Source: Pseudomonas protegens CHA0 (GTDB lineage Bacteria; Pseudomonadota; Gammaproteobacteria; Pseudomonadales; Pseudomonadaceae). Taken from it: a stretch of DNA of 64,000 nucleotides. Where the stretch lies: positions 5,067,501-5,131,500 of the forward strand of contig NC_021237.1 of the NCBI RefSeq assembly GCF_000397205.1. Direction: 5' to 3'. The position numbers and the translations under genes were made by a program. Below the pieces are notes generated by a model, which did no database searches, had not been told where the DNA came from, and was given only the letters and a program-made list of their open reading frames with translations. Numbering within the stretch: the stretch's first letter is position 1; each line of letters starts with the position of its first letter. Shown here in pieces: positions 16,406-26,407 of this stretch.

Positions 16406-17137
16406 TCAAAGCAGCGCCACCCCGAGCAATACGGCAGTTTCCAACAGTTCAAGCACAGCCCCGGCAGTGTCTCCAGTGGTACCACCCAGGCGCCGCATCA
16501 TCACTTGCCGCAGCCAGAAGAACAGCACAGCGGCCAGCAGCACTGCCCATAACCCGCTGTAGCCCCCCAGCAGCAAACAGGCCAGCACGCTCAAGCCCAG
16601 CACTTGCCGCCCGGCCACACGTGGCAGGTGGTCAGCCAGCGCCTGCCCCAGCCCACCGGCACGCACATAAGGCGTGCAGAGAAACAGGCCCAGCAATGCC
16701 CCGCGACCGATCAGCGGCGCCAGCAACAAGGCAAAGCCCTGCTGTTGTTCGATCAGCGCCACCAGGGCGGTGAACTTGAGCAGCAGCACCAGCACCAGGG
16801 TCACCACGGCGATCGGACCACTACGGGGGTCCTTCATGATGCTCAGGGTCCGCTCTCGATCGCCAAAGCCTCCCAGCCAGGCATCGGCACTGTCCGCCAG
16901 GCCATCCAGGTGCAGACCACCGCTGAGCAGGACCCAGGCGGTCAACAGCAAGGCCGCATGCAGCAACAGGGGAACACCGCCCAGCATGGCATTCAGCACC
17001 CACAACAGCACGCCGAACAGCAGCCCCACCAACGGATAGAACAACAGCGAGCGGCCCAGCTCTTCAGGCCGAGGCATGCCCGGCAGGCGGACCGGCAGGC
17101 TGCTGAGAAACTGCAAGGCAATCCAGAACGGCAACAT
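16406..17137 (-). CDS. cobS: Adenosylcobinamide-GDP ribazoletransferase (cobalamin synthase)
   Basis: The 243-residue inner-membrane protein joins alpha-ribazole(-phosphate) to adenosylcobinamide-GDP, the last assembly step of adenosylcobalamin. It is hydrophobic throughout with the family blocks LPVRLPGMPRPEELGRSLLFYPLVGL, GGLHLDGLADSADAWLGG (acidic metal-binding cluster) and DPRSGPIAVVTLVL. Also called cobV in Pseudomonas literature. It is the last gene of the operon, one base after cobC, and ends 70 bp before the marR start. Confidence 0.93.
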   Translation of the reverse strand: MLPFWIALQFLSSLPVRLPGMPRPEELGRSLLFYPLVGLLFGVLLWVLNAMLGGVPLLLHAALLLTAWVLLSGGLHLDGLADSADAWLGGFGDRERTLSIMKDPRSGPIAVVTLVLVLLLKFTALVALIEQQQGFALLLAPLIGRGALLGLFLCTPYVRAGGLGQALADHLPRVAGRQVLGLSVLACLLLGGYSGLWAVLLAAVLFFWLRQVMMRRLGGTTGDTAGAVLELLETAVLLGVALL

Positions 17138-17138
17138 C

Positions 17139-17714
17139 TCAGCCCTCCTCGCTCATCCGGCCTTCGCTGGCGACCTGCAGACGAAACAGCGCGCCATGAC
17201 CCACTTCAACGTTCAACAACTGCTGGCGCGGCAGCCCTCGAGCCCGGGCCAGCAGCAGGCGCATGACCCCGCCATGGCTGACCAGCAGCACACGCTGCCC
17301 GGCGCAGGCCTGGTACAAGCGCTCTATCGCCCCCAGCACCCGCAGGGAGAACAGCTCTACCGGCTCGCCCCCAGGCGGGGTGAATGCATAGGGATCGGCC
17401 CAGAAACGCCCCAGATCATCGGCGTCGGTTTCCATCAGCGCCGCCGCGCTCTGCCCTTCCCAGGCACCAAAGTGCAGTTCCTGAAGATCAGGCTCGAGGC
17501 TCAGCGGCAACTGCAACCGCTCCGCCAGCTCTTGGGCGAAACGCGCACAGCGCTGCAATGGCGAACTCAGTACCCGGTCCCAGGGGCCCCGCCCCTGGAC
17601 GGCTTCGCGCATCTGTTGCCAGCCCGTTGCAGTCAACGCATCGTCCAGGCTGCCGCGCAGGCCACCACCCAGTTCGGTTTCACCGTGGCGCAACAGGTCC
17701 AGGTACAAGGTCAT
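17139..17714 (-). CDS. cobC: Alpha-ribazole phosphatase (histidine phosphatase family)
   Basis: The 191-residue protein opens [17 protein letters not shown], the phosphoglycerate-mutase-fold RHG motif with the catalytic His. The second catalytic His is in [16 protein letters not shown], and [14 protein letters not shown] is the conserved middle block. It removes the 5' phosphate from alpha-ribazole phosphate or from adenosylcobalamin phosphate. Its ATG overlaps the cobT stop (ATGA). The cob context separates it from general phosphatases. Confidence 0.9.
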   Translation of the reverse strand: MTLYLDLLRHGETELGGGLRGSLDDALTATGWQQMREAVQGRGPWDRVLSSPLQRCARFAQELAERLQLPLSLEPDLQELHFGAWEGQSAAALMETDADDLGRFWADPYAFTPPGGEPVELFSLRVLGAIERLYQACAGQRVLLVSHGGVMRLLLARARGLPRQQLLNVEVGHGALFRLQVASEGRMSEEG

Positions 17715-18766
17715 GCCGGACGATCCGCCACCGCTGCTTCGGCGAAAGTCGCCATCTGCCCGTGCAGGTCACAGGCCAGCCGCAGCAACGGCACTGCCAG
17801 GGCGGCGCCGCTGCCTTCACCCAAGCGCAGGCCCAGGTCCAGCAAGGGTTCGGCTTGCAGGGTCTGCAGCACATGCCGGTGCCCGGGCTCGGCGCCCTGG
17901 TGGGCGAACAGCAACCAGGGCGCGCAGGCCGGATTCAGACGCACCGCCACCAACGCGGCGACGCTGCAGATGAAACCGTCCACCAGCACCGCAATGCCCT
18001 CCTGGGCACACGCCAGGTAAGCCCCCACCAGCGCCGCCACTTCAAAGCCACCCAGGTTGAACAAGGTCTGCAAGGCATCGCCGCGAGAGGCATCGTGCAG
18101 CGCCAGGGCACGCTCGATAACCTGCGCCTTGTGATTGACCCCCTCGGCATTCAGGCCGGTGCCCGGCCCGGCCAGTTGTGCCACTGGAATACCCAGCAGG
18201 GCACAGGCAATGGCACTGGCTGCGGTGGTATTGCCGATGCCCATTTCACCGCCGATAAACAGCTGGGCGCCGTCGGCATGAGCCCGCAGCGCGCTGTCGC
18301 GGCCGGCTTGCAGGGCCTGCTCGCCCTGTGCAGGGGTCATCGCCGGCTCCTGGACAAAATTCTGCGTGCCGGCCCCCAGGTTCAGGTGGCGCACCCCCGG
18401 CAGGTTCAAGCCTGGCGTCACTGTGCCCAGATCCACCACCTCCAGTTGCGCCTGCAGTTGCCGGGCCAGCACGCTGATGGCCGCTCCGCCGCTGACGAAG
18501 TTCAACAACATCTGCCCGGTGACTTCCTGCGGGTAGGCGGAAACGCCCTCGGCCACCACCCCATGGTCACCGGCGAAGATGGCGATCCATAGCCGCTCGA
18601 TGCCGGGCTTGAGCCGTCCTTGCAGGCCCGCCAGGCGTACCGCCAGTGGCTCCAGGCGCCCGAGAGAGCCGGCCGGCTTGGTCAGTTGCTGCTGACGCGC
18701 CAGGGCCTGCTCGACCATCTGGGTGTCGATTGCCTTGCAGGGTTCCAGCCACCAAGAGTTACTCAT
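17711..18766 (-). CDS. cobT: Nicotinate-nucleotide--dimethylbenzimidazole phosphoribosyltransferase
   Basis: The 351-residue enzyme transfers phosphoribose from nicotinate mononucleotide to 5,6-dimethylbenzimidazole, giving alpha-ribazole phosphate. Family signatures present are [27 protein letters not shown], and the catalytic-Glu-region [16 protein letters not shown] 18766 ([14 protein letters not shown]) overlaps the cobU stop as ATGA and is chosen over a start 29 codons upstream inside cobU. With bluB in the same operon the cell can make and attach its own lower ligand. Called cobU in older Pseudomonas naming. Confidence 0.94.
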   Translation of the reverse strand: MSNSWWLEPCKAIDTQMVEQALARQQQLTKPAGSLGRLEPLAVRLAGLQGRLKPGIERLWIAIFAGDHGVVAEGVSAYPQEVTGQMLLNFVSGGAAISVLARQLQAQLEVVDLGTVTPGLNLPGVRHLNLGAGTQNFVQEPAMTPAQGEQALQAGRDSALRAHADGAQLFIGGEMGIGNTTAASAIACALLGIPVAQLAGPGTGLNAEGVNHKAQVIERALALHDASRGDALQTLFNLGGFEVAALVGAYLACAQEGIAVLVDGFICSVAALVAVRLNPACAPWLLFAHQGAEPGHRHVLQTLQAEPLLDLGLRLGEGSGAALAVPLLRLACDLHGQMATFAEAAVADRPA

Positions 18767-19284
18767 AACGCAGTTCCTTTCAAAGTCAGGGGCAGGCCGG
18801 CGACCGTCAGCACCACTCGCTGACAACGCTCGGCCAGGGCTTGATGCAGCCAACCGGCTTCATCCACATAGCGGCGAGTCAATTCGCCCAGCGGCACGAC
18901 ACCCATTCCGGTTTCGTTGCTGACAAAAATGATCTCCCCCGGCAAGCTCGCCACGCAATGCAACAAGGCCTCGCGTTCGGCGGCCAGGCGCTCGGGGTCC
19001 TCGAGCATCAGCAGGTTGGTCAACCACAGGGTCAGGCAGTCCACCAGCAGGCAGCGCCCTTCGCCGGCAGATTCCTGCAGCACCCGGGCCAGCTCCAGCG
19101 GCTCCTCGATCAAGCCCCAATGGGCCGGACGCCGATCGCGATGATGGGCAATGCGTTGATTCATCTCGCCATCCAGAGGCTGGCTGGTGGCGATGTAGGT
19201 CACCGCCAGGGCGCTGTCACCGGCGAGCTTTTCAGCGAGGCGGCTCTTGCCGGACCGGGCACCGCCGAGGATCAGTTGCAACAT
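18763..19284 (-). CDS. cobU: Bifunctional adenosylcobinamide kinase/guanylyltransferase
   Basis: The 173-residue protein begins [20 protein letters not shown] with the P-loop GGARSGKS. It continues with [24 protein letters not shown], which holds the His that is guanylylated in the family, and [20 protein letters not shown]. It phosphorylates adenosylcobinamide and adds GMP to give adenosylcobinamide-GDP, the CobS substrate. Equivalent to cobP. It follows cobQ by 42 bp and overlaps cobT by ATGA. Confidence 0.94.
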   Translation of the reverse strand: MLQLILGGARSGKSRLAEKLAGDSALAVTYIATSQPLDGEMNQRIAHHRDRRPAHWGLIEEPLELARVLQESAGEGRCLLVDCLTLWLTNLLMLEDPERLAAEREALLHCVASLPGEIIFVSNETGMGVVPLGELTRRYVDEAGWLHQALAERCQRVVLTVAGLPLTLKGTAL

Positions 19285-19326
19285 GCTTGGGCACCTCTGA
19301 TAGGGAAGACGGCCTGGGTTGAGCGC

Positions 19327-20778
19327 TCAAAGGCCACAGAGCCGACGCAGTGCAGCGGTGTCCAGGTGATGCTCCACCAGGTCTGCCAGACGCTCGATAT
19401 CGCGTTCACGCAAGGCGTGGTAATCCACCTCCTGCACCGCTTCGAGCCCGGCCCAGCGCAACAGCGCACTGCAGGCCGCAGGGGTTTCGAACAGACCGTG
19501 CAGGTAGGTGCCGAGGATCTGCCCGTCGGCGCTGCAGGCGCCATCGCTGCGACCGTCGTCCAGTTGCACGGCGGCCAGCTCCAGGGCCGGCCCGCGAGTG
19601 ACCCCGGCGTGAATTTCATAACCACTGACCGCGGCATTCTCCAGGCTCAGGCGACCGCTGACGTTACGCAGCTGTTTCTCTTCTTCGAGCACGGTTTCAA
19701 ATGCCAGCAGGCCCAGGCCGGGGCTGGAGCCCGCAGCGCCTTCGAGCCCGAGCGGGTCATGCACCTGCTCGCCAAGCATTTGCAGGCCACCGCAGATGCC
19801 CAGCACTTTGCCGCCGTAGCGCAGGTGGCGGGCAATCGCCCGATCCCAGCCGTTGCTGCGCAGGTAGGCCAGATCGCCCCGTACGCTTTTCGAGCCGGGG
19901 AGGATGATCAGATCGGCAGCAGGAATCGCCTGGCCGGGGCCGATGAATTGCAAGTCGACCTGAGGATGCAGGCGCAACGGATCGAAATCCGTGTGATTGC
20001 TGATGCGCGGCAGCACCGGCACCACCACCTTGAGCAACTGTTCGACCTTGCCCACCTGGCGTTGGTCGATACCGTCCTCGGCTTCCAGGTGCAGGTCCAG
20101 GACATAGGGCAGCACGCCGATCACCGGCTTGCCGGTACGGGCTTGCAGCCAGTCCAGGCCCGGTTGCAGCAACGCCAGGTCGCCACGAAAGCGGTTGATG
20201 ATGAAGCCCTTTACACGAGCCTGCTCACTGGGAGACAGCAGTTCCAGGGTGCCCACCAAATGGGCGAAGACCCCACCGCGGTTGATGTCGGCGATCAGCA
20301 GCACCGGGCAGTCCACCGCCTCGGCAAAGCCCATGTTGGCAATATCGCCGGCCCGCAGGTTGATCTCCGCCGGCGAGCCGGCGCCTTCCACCATCACCAC
20401 CTGATAAGCGCTTTTCAGGCGCTCATGGGAAGCCAGTACGGCCTGCATGGCGATGGCCTTGTAGTCGTGATAGGCCACGGCGTTCATACTGGTCACGGCG
20501 CGGCCGTGAATGATTACCTGAGAGCCGGTATCGCTGTTGGGCTTGAGCAGCACCGGGTTCATGTCGGTGTGGGGCGCCAGATTGGCCGCCTGGGCCTGGA
20601 CGGCCTGGGCCCTGCCGATCTCGCCGCCATCGGCAGTCACCGCACTGTTGAGGGCCATGTTCTGGGGCTTGAACGGCACCACGCTGACACCCTGGCGCCG
20701 CAGCCAACGGCACAGGGCCGTCACCAGGGTGCTCTTGCCGGCATCCGAGGTGGTGCCTTGAACCATCAGAGTGCTCAT
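19327..20778 (-). CDS. cobQ: Cobyric acid synthase
   Basis: The 483-residue protein starts [20 protein letters not shown] with a dethiobiotin-synthetase-like P-loop. Its C-terminal half is a class I glutamine amidotransferase with the nucleophile Cys in [11 protein letters not shown] and the His in TYLHGLFE. It amidates carboxylates b, d, e and g of adenosylcobyrinate a,c-diamide with glutamine and ATP. The ATG at 20778 overlaps the upstream stop as ATGA, so the track start 16 codons earlier is rejected. Called cbiP in enterics. Confidence 0.94.
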   Translation of the reverse strand: MSTLMVQGTTSDAGKSTLVTALCRWLRRQGVSVVPFKPQNMALNSAVTADGGEIGRAQAVQAQAANLAPHTDMNPVLLKPNSDTGSQVIIHGRAVTSMNAVAYHDYKAIAMQAVLASHERLKSAYQVVMVEGAGSPAEINLRAGDIANMGFAEAVDCPVLLIADINRGGVFAHLVGTLELLSPSEQARVKGFIINRFRGDLALLQPGLDWLQARTGKPVIGVLPYVLDLHLEAEDGIDQRQVGKVEQLLKVVVPVLPRISNHTDFDPLRLHPQVDLQFIGPGQAIPAADLIILPGSKSVRGDLAYLRSNGWDRAIARHLRYGGKVLGICGGLQMLGEQVHDPLGLEGAAGSSPGLGLLAFETVLEEEKQLRNVSGRLSLENAAVSGYEIHAGVTRGPALELAAVQLDDGRSDGACSADGQILGTYLHGLFETPAACSALLRWAGLEAVQEVDYHALRERDIERLADLVEHHLDTAALRRLCGL

Positions 20779-21767
20779 GGATATTCCTTGCGATAGGCCT
20801 GCAGCGCCTGTTCCAGGCGATCCCAATCGGCCTCCTCGGCGGGCAGGCCGAAGCGCAGGCTGCTGTTATGAGTGAACAGCCGCAGGAGAATGCCGCGGCG
20901 CGCCATGAAGTGATAAAGCGATTCGGCCTCGGCACTGATCAGCCACTGAAACAGCGCGCAACCGCCCTGGGGCTTGAGACCATGGCGCTCGAGGACTTCA
21001 ACCAGACGCTCGCTCGCCGCTTCGCTGCGCAACCTTTGCCGGGCGTGCCCCTGGGTATCGCGCAGGCAGGCCTGCCCCACCACCCGGGTCGGCCCGCTGA
21101 CCGCCCAGGGTCCGACCTGCTCCGCCAGCAGTTTGAGCAGCCGGCGCTCGGCCAGGACAAAACCCAGACGTACTCCGGCCAGGCCAAAGAACTTGCCGAA
21201 CGAACGCAACACAATCAGCCCCACCTGATGGGCGTGGCGAGCCAGGCTCAGGTGCGGGGTGTTGTCCATGAAGGCTTCGTCCACCACCAGCCAGCCGCCG
21301 CGCTGAGCCAGGCGCGCGTGCCAGTCCAGCAGGCGCTCCGGGGTCAGGCTCAGGCCGGTAGGGTTGTTCGGGTTGACCACCACCAGCACATCGAGGCTGT
21401 CGAGGAAGAAATCCACTTCCTGCTCCAGCACTTCGCGTACCCGGTAGCCGCTGCGGCGCCAGGCTTCGGCGTGCTCGGCATAACAGGGCGACAGCACACC
21501 GACCTTGCCCGCTCGACGCAAGCGCGGCAGCAACTGGATTGCTGCCTGGGAGCCGGCCACCGGCAGCACTTCACTGGCGCCATAGTATTCGCGGGCCGCC
21601 TGTTCCAGTCCGTCATCGGTTTCCGGCAGGCGCGCCCAGGCACGCAGCGCAATGGGCGGCAGGGGAAACGGCCAGGGCGCCAACCCGCTGGACAAGTCCA
21701 GCCAGGCATCTTCGGCAATCCCGTATTGCTCGGCCGCCTTGCGCAGTCGTCCGCCGTGCTCAAGCAT
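20775..21767 (-). CDS. cobD: Threonine-phosphate decarboxylase (PLP enzyme)
   Basis: The 330-residue fold-type-I PLP enzyme makes (R)-1-aminopropan-2-ol phosphate for the cobinamide side chain. Motifs are [30 protein letters not shown] (PLP Asp) and [18 protein letters not shown], with the PLP-binding Lys in SFGKFFG. The N-terminus [16 protein letters not shown] matches cobalamin-specific members rather than HisC. It overlaps the cbiB stop by 8 bp and cobQ by 4 bp. Called cobC in P. denitrificans nomenclature. Confidence 0.92.
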   Translation of the reverse strand: MLEHGGRLRKAAEQYGIAEDAWLDLSSGLAPWPFPLPPIALRAWARLPETDDGLEQAAREYYGASEVLPVAGSQAAIQLLPRLRRAGKVGVLSPCYAEHAEAWRRSGYRVREVLEQEVDFFLDSLDVLVVVNPNNPTGLSLTPERLLDWHARLAQRGGWLVVDEAFMDNTPHLSLARHAHQVGLIVLRSFGKFFGLAGVRLGFVLAERRLLKLLAEQVGPWAVSGPTRVVGQACLRDTQGHARQRLRSEAASERLVEVLERHGLKPQGGCALFQWLISAEAESLYHFMARRGILLRLFTHNSSLRFGLPAEEADWDRLEQALQAYRKEYP

Positions 21768-22668
21768 AGAATTCAGCCCCCAGGCAAAGAATCAGCAGCC
21801 ACAGCCAGACACCCCGCTGCACCAGCTGCCAGCCACGATCAATGGAACCGGCACTGGCCGGCTCGCCTTCACCCAGTTGCGGGCGCTGATGCAGCTCACC
21901 GTGATAAATCGCTGCGCCACCCAGCTCCACTCCCAGGGCGCCCGCCCCGGCCGCCATCACCGGGCCAGCATTCGGGCTGTCCCAGGTCGGGCCCTGGCGG
22001 TGCCAGCACTTGAGTGCCAGCCGGGTCTTGCCCAGCAAGGCGTAAGTCAGGGCCACCAGGCGCGCGGGAATGTAATTGAGCAGGTCGTCAATCTTCGCCG
22101 CAGCCCAGCCAAAACGTTCGAAGCGCTCGTTGCGGTAGCCCCACATCGCATCCAGGGTATTGCTCAGACGGTAGAGCACCACCCCGGGCGCGCCGGCCAC
22201 GGCAAACCAGAACAGCGCGGCGAACACCGCATCGCTGCCGTTTTCCAGCACCGATTCGGTGGCCGCGCGGGCCACTTCGGTGGCGTCCAGCTCGCTGGTC
22301 TGGCGACTCACCAGAAACCCCACCCGGCGGCGCGCTTCTTCCAGATCGTCACTGCGCAACGCCTGGGCCACCGGCTCCACATGCTCGCCGAGGCTGCGCA
22401 GGCCCAAGGCGCAGTACAACGCCAGGATTTCCACCAGCCAGCCGACGTAGGGCAACCAGGACAGCGCTGTGGCCACCAGGGTCAGGGGCACCACCGCCAG
22501 CACCCAGGCGGTGACGCCATGGCTGCGCCAGCCACGGCCGGCGGAGTTGAAACGTTGCTCGATACGATCGGCCACACGGCCGAACGCCACCAGCGGATGC
22601 CAGCGCCTGGGTTCGCCCAGCAGCGCATCCAGCGCGACCCCGGCGACACTCAGCAAGGCCACACTCAT
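21760..22668 (-). CDS. cbiB: Adenosylcobinamide-phosphate synthase
   Basis: The 302-residue membrane protein attaches aminopropanol (phosphate) to adenosylcobyric acid. It shows the family pattern [58 protein letters not shown] and [17 protein letters not shown], with four to five hydrophobic spans. Named cobD in Pseudomonas literature. Its ATG overlaps the bluB stop (ATGA). Confidence 0.93.
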   Translation of the reverse strand: MSVALLSVAGVALDALLGEPRRWHPLVAFGRVADRIEQRFNSAGRGWRSHGVTAWVLAVVPLTLVATALSWLPYVGWLVEILALYCALGLRSLGEHVEPVAQALRSDDLEEARRRVGFLVSRQTSELDATEVARAATESVLENGSDAVFAALFWFAVAGAPGVVLYRLSNTLDAMWGYRNERFERFGWAAAKIDDLLNYIPARLVALTYALLGKTRLALKCWHRQGPTWDSPNAGPVMAAGAGALGVELGGAAIYHGELHQRPQLGEGEPASAGSIDRGWQLVQRGVWLWLLILCLGAEFYA

Positions 22669-23315
22669 TGACTCACTCCCCAGTAATTCTCATACAACAA
22701 CTCACTCAGCGGCCGCGGTTGCGCCCAGCCTTCCAGTGCCAGCATCGGCGCCGGGTAGAATTCGGTGACCGGGCCCAGGCACAGCACGGCCACGGGCTTG
22801 GCACCTGCCGGCAGCCCCAGCAGATCGGCCAGGGCCTGAGGATCGAACAAAGACACCCACCCCATTCCAAGGCCTTCGCTGCGGGCTGCCAGCCACAGGT
22901 TCTGGATGGCGCAGGACAGGGACGCCAGGTCCATCTCCGGCAGGGTCCGACGGCCGAAGATGTGTCGTTCGCGGTCATCCATCAAGGCGGCCACCAGCAC
23001 CTCGGCACAATCGTTGATGCCTTCGACCTTGAGCTTCATGAACTCGTCGGAACGCTCACCCAGGGCTTGGGCGGTGCGCACCCGCTCCGCCTCCACCAAC
23101 TGCTGGATGTGCTTGCGCAACAGCCGGTCGCTGATGCGAATAAAACGCCAGGGCTGCATCAAGCCGACACTGGGCGCCTGATGCGCTGCTTCCAGCAAGC
23201 GCCGCAGCACTGCCGGCTCGACACTGCCACCCGCGAAATGACGCATGTCGCGGCGCTCGGCGATGGCCCGGTAGACCCCCTCGCGCTGCGCCTCAGAGAA
23301 CCCCTGCTCACTCAC
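22665..23315 (-). CDS. bluB: 5,6-dimethylbenzimidazole synthase
   Basis: The 216-residue nitroreductase-fold flavoprotein breaks down reduced FMN with oxygen to give the cobalamin lower ligand. Features are [20 protein letters not shown] near the N-terminus, [17 protein letters not shown], and the C-terminal substrate-cover region [22 protein letters not shown] typical of BluB rather than general nitroreductases. The oxygen need fits an aerobic pseudomonad. It sits between cobB (8-bp overlap) and cbiB (4-bp overlap). Confidence 0.93.
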   Translation of the reverse strand: MSEQGFSEAQREGVYRAIAERRDMRHFAGGSVEPAVLRRLLEAAHQAPSVGLMQPWRFIRISDRLLRKHIQQLVEAERVRTAQALGERSDEFMKLKVEGINDCAEVLVAALMDDRERHIFGRRTLPEMDLASLSCAIQNLWLAARSEGLGMGWVSLFDPQALADLLGLPAGAKPVAVLCLGPVTEFYPAPMLALEGWAQPRPLSELLYENYWGVSQ

Positions 23316-24648
23316 CCGCCACGCCCTCGGCTAAAACCGGCTGAACAGGCGCGCCCGGCGCAAACAACGCCGCCACCGCCGCCGGATTGGACGGGAAATA
23401 GAAGTGCACGTAAGAGGCCGTCATCCGCCCCTGGCGATACACCGCTTCCGCGCCGCGCCCGCCGTTGGGGCTGAGCCCACGAGCGATGGGCAGCAGCTCG
23501 GTGCTGGTCAGGGAATGGTGATAGGTGTGGCCGCGCAGACTGCCTTCGGGCAAATCCACCGCCTGCAAGGCCAGTGCCGCCAGGCGCTTCTGCATTACCG
23601 CATCTCCGGGCAGCAGGCCCAGGAGCTCGGCACGCTGGCCTTCGACATCGGTCAGGGAGTCCAGCAGGTAGAGCATGCCGCCGCACTCGGCGAGCAGCGG
23701 CTTGCCGGCCGCGTGATGGGCACGAATGGCCTGCAGCATGCTGCTGTTGCGGGCCAGGGCCTGATGGTGCAATTCGGGATAGCCGCCGGGCAGGTACAGG
23801 CTGTCCGCGTCGGGCAGCTGGGTATCGTGGATCGGCGAGAAGAAGCTCAACTGCGCCCCCATGGCTCGCAACAGATCGAGGCTGGCGCCATAGGTGAAGG
23901 CAAACGCCTCGTCCCGCGCCACGGCAATCCGCACGCCCTTGAGCAGTGGCGCGCAAGCCACCGGCGTGGGTGCAGCAAAACTCACCGCTGGCGGCAGTTC
24001 CACCTGGCAACTGCTGGCCAGGGCCTCGGCGGCGGCATCCAGGCGCAGGTCCAGATCATTCAGCTCGCTGGCCTGCACCAGCCCCAGATGGCGGCTGGGC
24101 AGCTCGATATCGGTTTCCCGGGACAAGGCGCCATACCAGCGCAAGCCTTCCGTCAGGCTGCCTTCCAGCAACTGCGCATGGCGCAGGGTACCAACCCGGT
24201 TGGCCAGCACCCCGGCAAACGGCAGGTCCGGCTGGTAGCGCGCCAGGCCCAGAGCCAGGGCGCCGAAGGTCTGGGCCATGGCGGTGCCATCGATCACCCC
24301 CAGCACCGGCACGCCGAAATGCCGCGCCAGATCGGCGCTGGAAGGGGTGCCATCGAACAGGCCCATGACCCCCTCGATCAGAATCAGGTCGGCCTCTCCC
24401 GCCGCCTCCCAGAGCAGACGGCGGCTTTCCTGCTCGCCCACCATCCACATGTCCAACTGGTACACCGCGGCACCACTGGCGCGCTCAAGAATCATCGGGT
24501 CGAGGAAATCCGGGCCGCACTTGAAGACCCGGACCTTGCGCCCCCGGTTGCGGTGCAAGCGGGCAAGGGCCGCGGTCACCGTGGTCTTGCCCTGGCCGGA
24601 AGCCGGTGCGGCGATCAACACTGCCGGGCAATGACGAACATCAGTCAT
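23308..24648 (-). CDS. cobB: Cobyrinic acid a,c-diamide synthase
   Basis: The 446-residue protein uses glutamine and ATP to amidate carboxylates a and c of (hydrogeno)byrinic acid. The P-loop is AAPASGQGKTTVTAAL at the start, IEGVMGLFDGTPSSADLAR follows, and the C-terminal GATase has the Cys in LLAECGGMLYL and the family block GHTYHHS. The ATG at 24648 (MTDVRHCPAVLIAAP) is preferred over a GTG eight codons earlier. Not related to the CobB deacylase. Called cbiA in anaerobic-pathway naming. Confidence 0.93.
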   Translation of the reverse strand: MTDVRHCPAVLIAAPASGQGKTTVTAALARLHRNRGRKVRVFKCGPDFLDPMILERASGAAVYQLDMWMVGEQESRRLLWEAAGEADLILIEGVMGLFDGTPSSADLARHFGVPVLGVIDGTAMAQTFGALALGLARYQPDLPFAGVLANRVGTLRHAQLLEGSLTEGLRWYGALSRETDIELPSRHLGLVQASELNDLDLRLDAAAEALASSCQVELPPAVSFAAPTPVACAPLLKGVRIAVARDEAFAFTYGASLDLLRAMGAQLSFFSPIHDTQLPDADSLYLPGGYPELHHQALARNSSMLQAIRAHHAAGKPLLAECGGMLYLLDSLTDVEGQRAELLGLLPGDAVMQKRLAALALQAVDLPEGSLRGHTYHHSLTSTELLPIARGLSPNGGRGAEAVYRQGRMTASYVHFYFPSNPAAVAALFAPGAPVQPVLAEGVAGE

Positions 24649-24658
24649 GAATTCACGC

Positions 24659-25270
24659 TCACAGCTCGACACCTTTCTGCGCCTTGATCCCGGCCTGGAA
24701 GGCGTGCTTGACCATGCCCATCTCGGTCACGGTATCGGCCAGCTCGATCATCTCCGGCTTGGCGCCGCGACCGGTCACTACCACATGCTGCATGGGCGGA
24801 CGTGCCTGCAGGTCACTGAGCACCTGATCCAGGTCCAGGTAGCCGTGCTTGAGGGCAATGTTCAGCTCGTCGAGCACCACCAGGCCAATATCCGGGTTGC
24901 TCAGCAACTCCCTGGAAACCGCCCAGGCGGCTTCAGCAGCAGCAATATCGCGCTGGCGATCCTGGGTTTCCCAGGTAAAGCCTTCCCCCATCACGTGAAA
25001 GCGCACCTGCTCGGGGAAACGCCGGAAGAACAGTTCTTCGCCGGTGCTGTTACGCCCCTTGATGAACTGCACCACGCCACACTGCATGCCGTGGCCCATG
25101 GACCGCGCCAGCATGCCGAAGGCCGAGCTGCTCTTGCCCTTGCCGTTGCCGGTCAATACCAGCAGCAGGCCGCATTCGTTGGGCGAGTTGGCAATGCGTT
25201 CATCGATCACGGCTTTTTTGCGCAACATGCGCGCCAGATGGCGCTCGTCACGATCGGGGGATTCACTCAT
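24659..25270 (-). CDS. cobO: Cob(I)yrinic acid a,c-diamide adenosyltransferase
   Basis: The 203-residue CobA/BtuR-type enzyme adds the 5'-deoxyadenosyl group to the corrinoid cobalt. It has the unusual P-loop LVLTGNGKGKSSSAFGML and later DIGLVVLDELNIALKHGYLD and VVTGRGAKPEMIELADTVTEM. It is the first gene of the ten-gene operon; the cobalamin riboswitch lies about 90-300 bp upstream on the same strand. cobB follows after 10 bp. Confidence 0.95.
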   Translation of the reverse strand: MSESPDRDERHLARMLRKKAVIDERIANSPNECGLLLVLTGNGKGKSSSAFGMLARSMGHGMQCGVVQFIKGRNSTGEELFFRRFPEQVRFHVMGEGFTWETQDRQRDIAAAEAAWAVSRELLSNPDIGLVVLDELNIALKHGYLDLDQVLSDLQARPPMQHVVVTGRGAKPEMIELADTVTEMGMVKHAFQAGIKAQKGVEL

Positions 25271-25361
25271 GGGGCAGCTCTCCGTTGGGGCTGGGGAACG
25301 GGGGGCAGGGAAAAGGAACAGACGGCGCTAGCCTGGCATCGCCCACCGTGATGCCGTTGGA

Positions 25362-25570
25362 TGGATCAGGCCGGTCTCCGGGCTCATGAGCGGCATGGCT
25401 GCCGGACTGCGCGCCTTCCCGTGTCATTGACACAGTGGCGTCAGGCGCAGTCTTGACTCATCTACCGTTGCGGGGGCAGCGCCGGAATCGTCGTCGGCTC
25501 CATCACTGGAACAGACCCTGACCGGCTTCCCTGTTTCACTCTGTCGGCCACCGGCCACAGAGCACCTGAA
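25362..25570 (-). promoter_or_regulatory. Cobalamin riboswitch (AdoCbl aptamer)
   Basis: Read on the minus strand the region has the conserved blocks in order: AGGTGCTC (about 25567-25560), CAGGGAAGCCGGT (25532-25520), GCTGCCCCCGCAAC (about 25480-25467), the B12 box GCCACTG (25439-25433), CGGGAAGGCG and finally GAGCCCGGAGACCGGCC. This is a full class-I-type element. It should lower expression of the cob operon when adenosylcobalamin is plentiful. A further hairpin GGCATC/GATGCC (25355-25335) between the aptamer and cobO may belong to the expression platform. Confidence 0.93.
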
Positions 25571-25755
25571 ACAAGTCGCGAAGGTTAGAGGGTTGGGGGT
25601 GGAGCGTCAATTAAAGCCGGCCGTCGCCCCCGGCACAAAACTGCACTGCATCAATAAACTGACGCCAATCTTGTGCCACACTCAGAGCAATGATATCAAA
25701 TAGCCACTTTTCAGCGCCCCAGGCGCCAACCACACAACAATAAGGGGTGAGTTCG

Positions 25756-26337
25756 ATGCAAGGCATGATCATCAGCAATCCGAAGCTGGAATTCCTGCGC
25801 CCGATGCTGGAACGCTGGTTCGATTGCATCGATCGTTACAACGCGGTTCGCGGCGATAACGAAACGCCCTACTGGTTCGACGAGCAGGCCAATCTCGGGC
25901 TGCTCAGCGCGTCGGCCTGGATGGCCGAGATGGTCAGCCTGGAACACAGCCCCAGCAGGAAACAGCAGGAAGAAGGTGCGCGCAACGCCCGCACCGACCT
26001 GTACCTGGCCACCAAGGAAGAGCGCGCCTACATCCACGCCACCCAGCGCTGGCCAAGGGTCAACAGCCTGAACCTGACCCAGGCACTGCTGGACGTTGCC
26101 CAGGACGCAAGAAAGATCAGCTACGCCAGCGACCTGAGACTGGGTTGCCTGTTCGTTGCCCCACAAAAATCCCAGCACAGCGCTACCCCGGAAGAACTCC
26201 AGGACATGCTCGACGAACTGCAGAAGGAGCACTGCTGCGCCGTGGCCTGGTACTTCCCCTATGCCTATCGCAAGCTGCACAACGAGGCCGGCCACTACCA
26301 CCCGGGCGTCGCCGTGCTCTTCAAGGAGGCCCGCTGA
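25756..26337 (+). CDS. Hypothetical protein, 193 residues
   Basis: The ATG at 25756 has AGGGG 8 nt upstream and is preferred over a GTG three codons earlier. The product is soluble, acidic to neutral and rich in aromatic and charged residues: LEFLRPMLERWFDCIDRYN, WFDEQANLGLLSASAWMAEMV, an ERAYIHATQRWPRVNSLNL segment and the end YPYAYRKLH-like FPYAYRKLHNEAG. No catalytic signature or signal peptide is visible. It is divergent from the cob operon across the riboswitch region, but nothing ties it to cobalamin. I do not recognise the family. Confidence 0.78.
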   Translation: MQGMIISNPKLEFLRPMLERWFDCIDRYNAVRGDNETPYWFDEQANLGLLSASAWMAEMVSLEHSPSRKQQEEGARNARTDLYLATKEERAYIHATQRWPRVNSLNLTQALLDVAQDARKISYASDLRLGCLFVAPQKSQHSATPEELQDMLDELQKEHCCAVAWYFPYAYRKLHNEAGHYHPGVAVLFKEAR

Positions 26338-26407
26338 TCGGGCGGAACCATCGACTGGCTATGCTTCTCTATGACTACGACGTCCGTGCACTCATAGGGA
26401 AATTCGC

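Noticed and set aside
24649..24672. GTG start for cobB eight codons upstream
   Set aside because: The ATG at 24648 gives the family N-terminus just before the P-loop; the extension overlaps the cobO end without a better ribosome-binding site.
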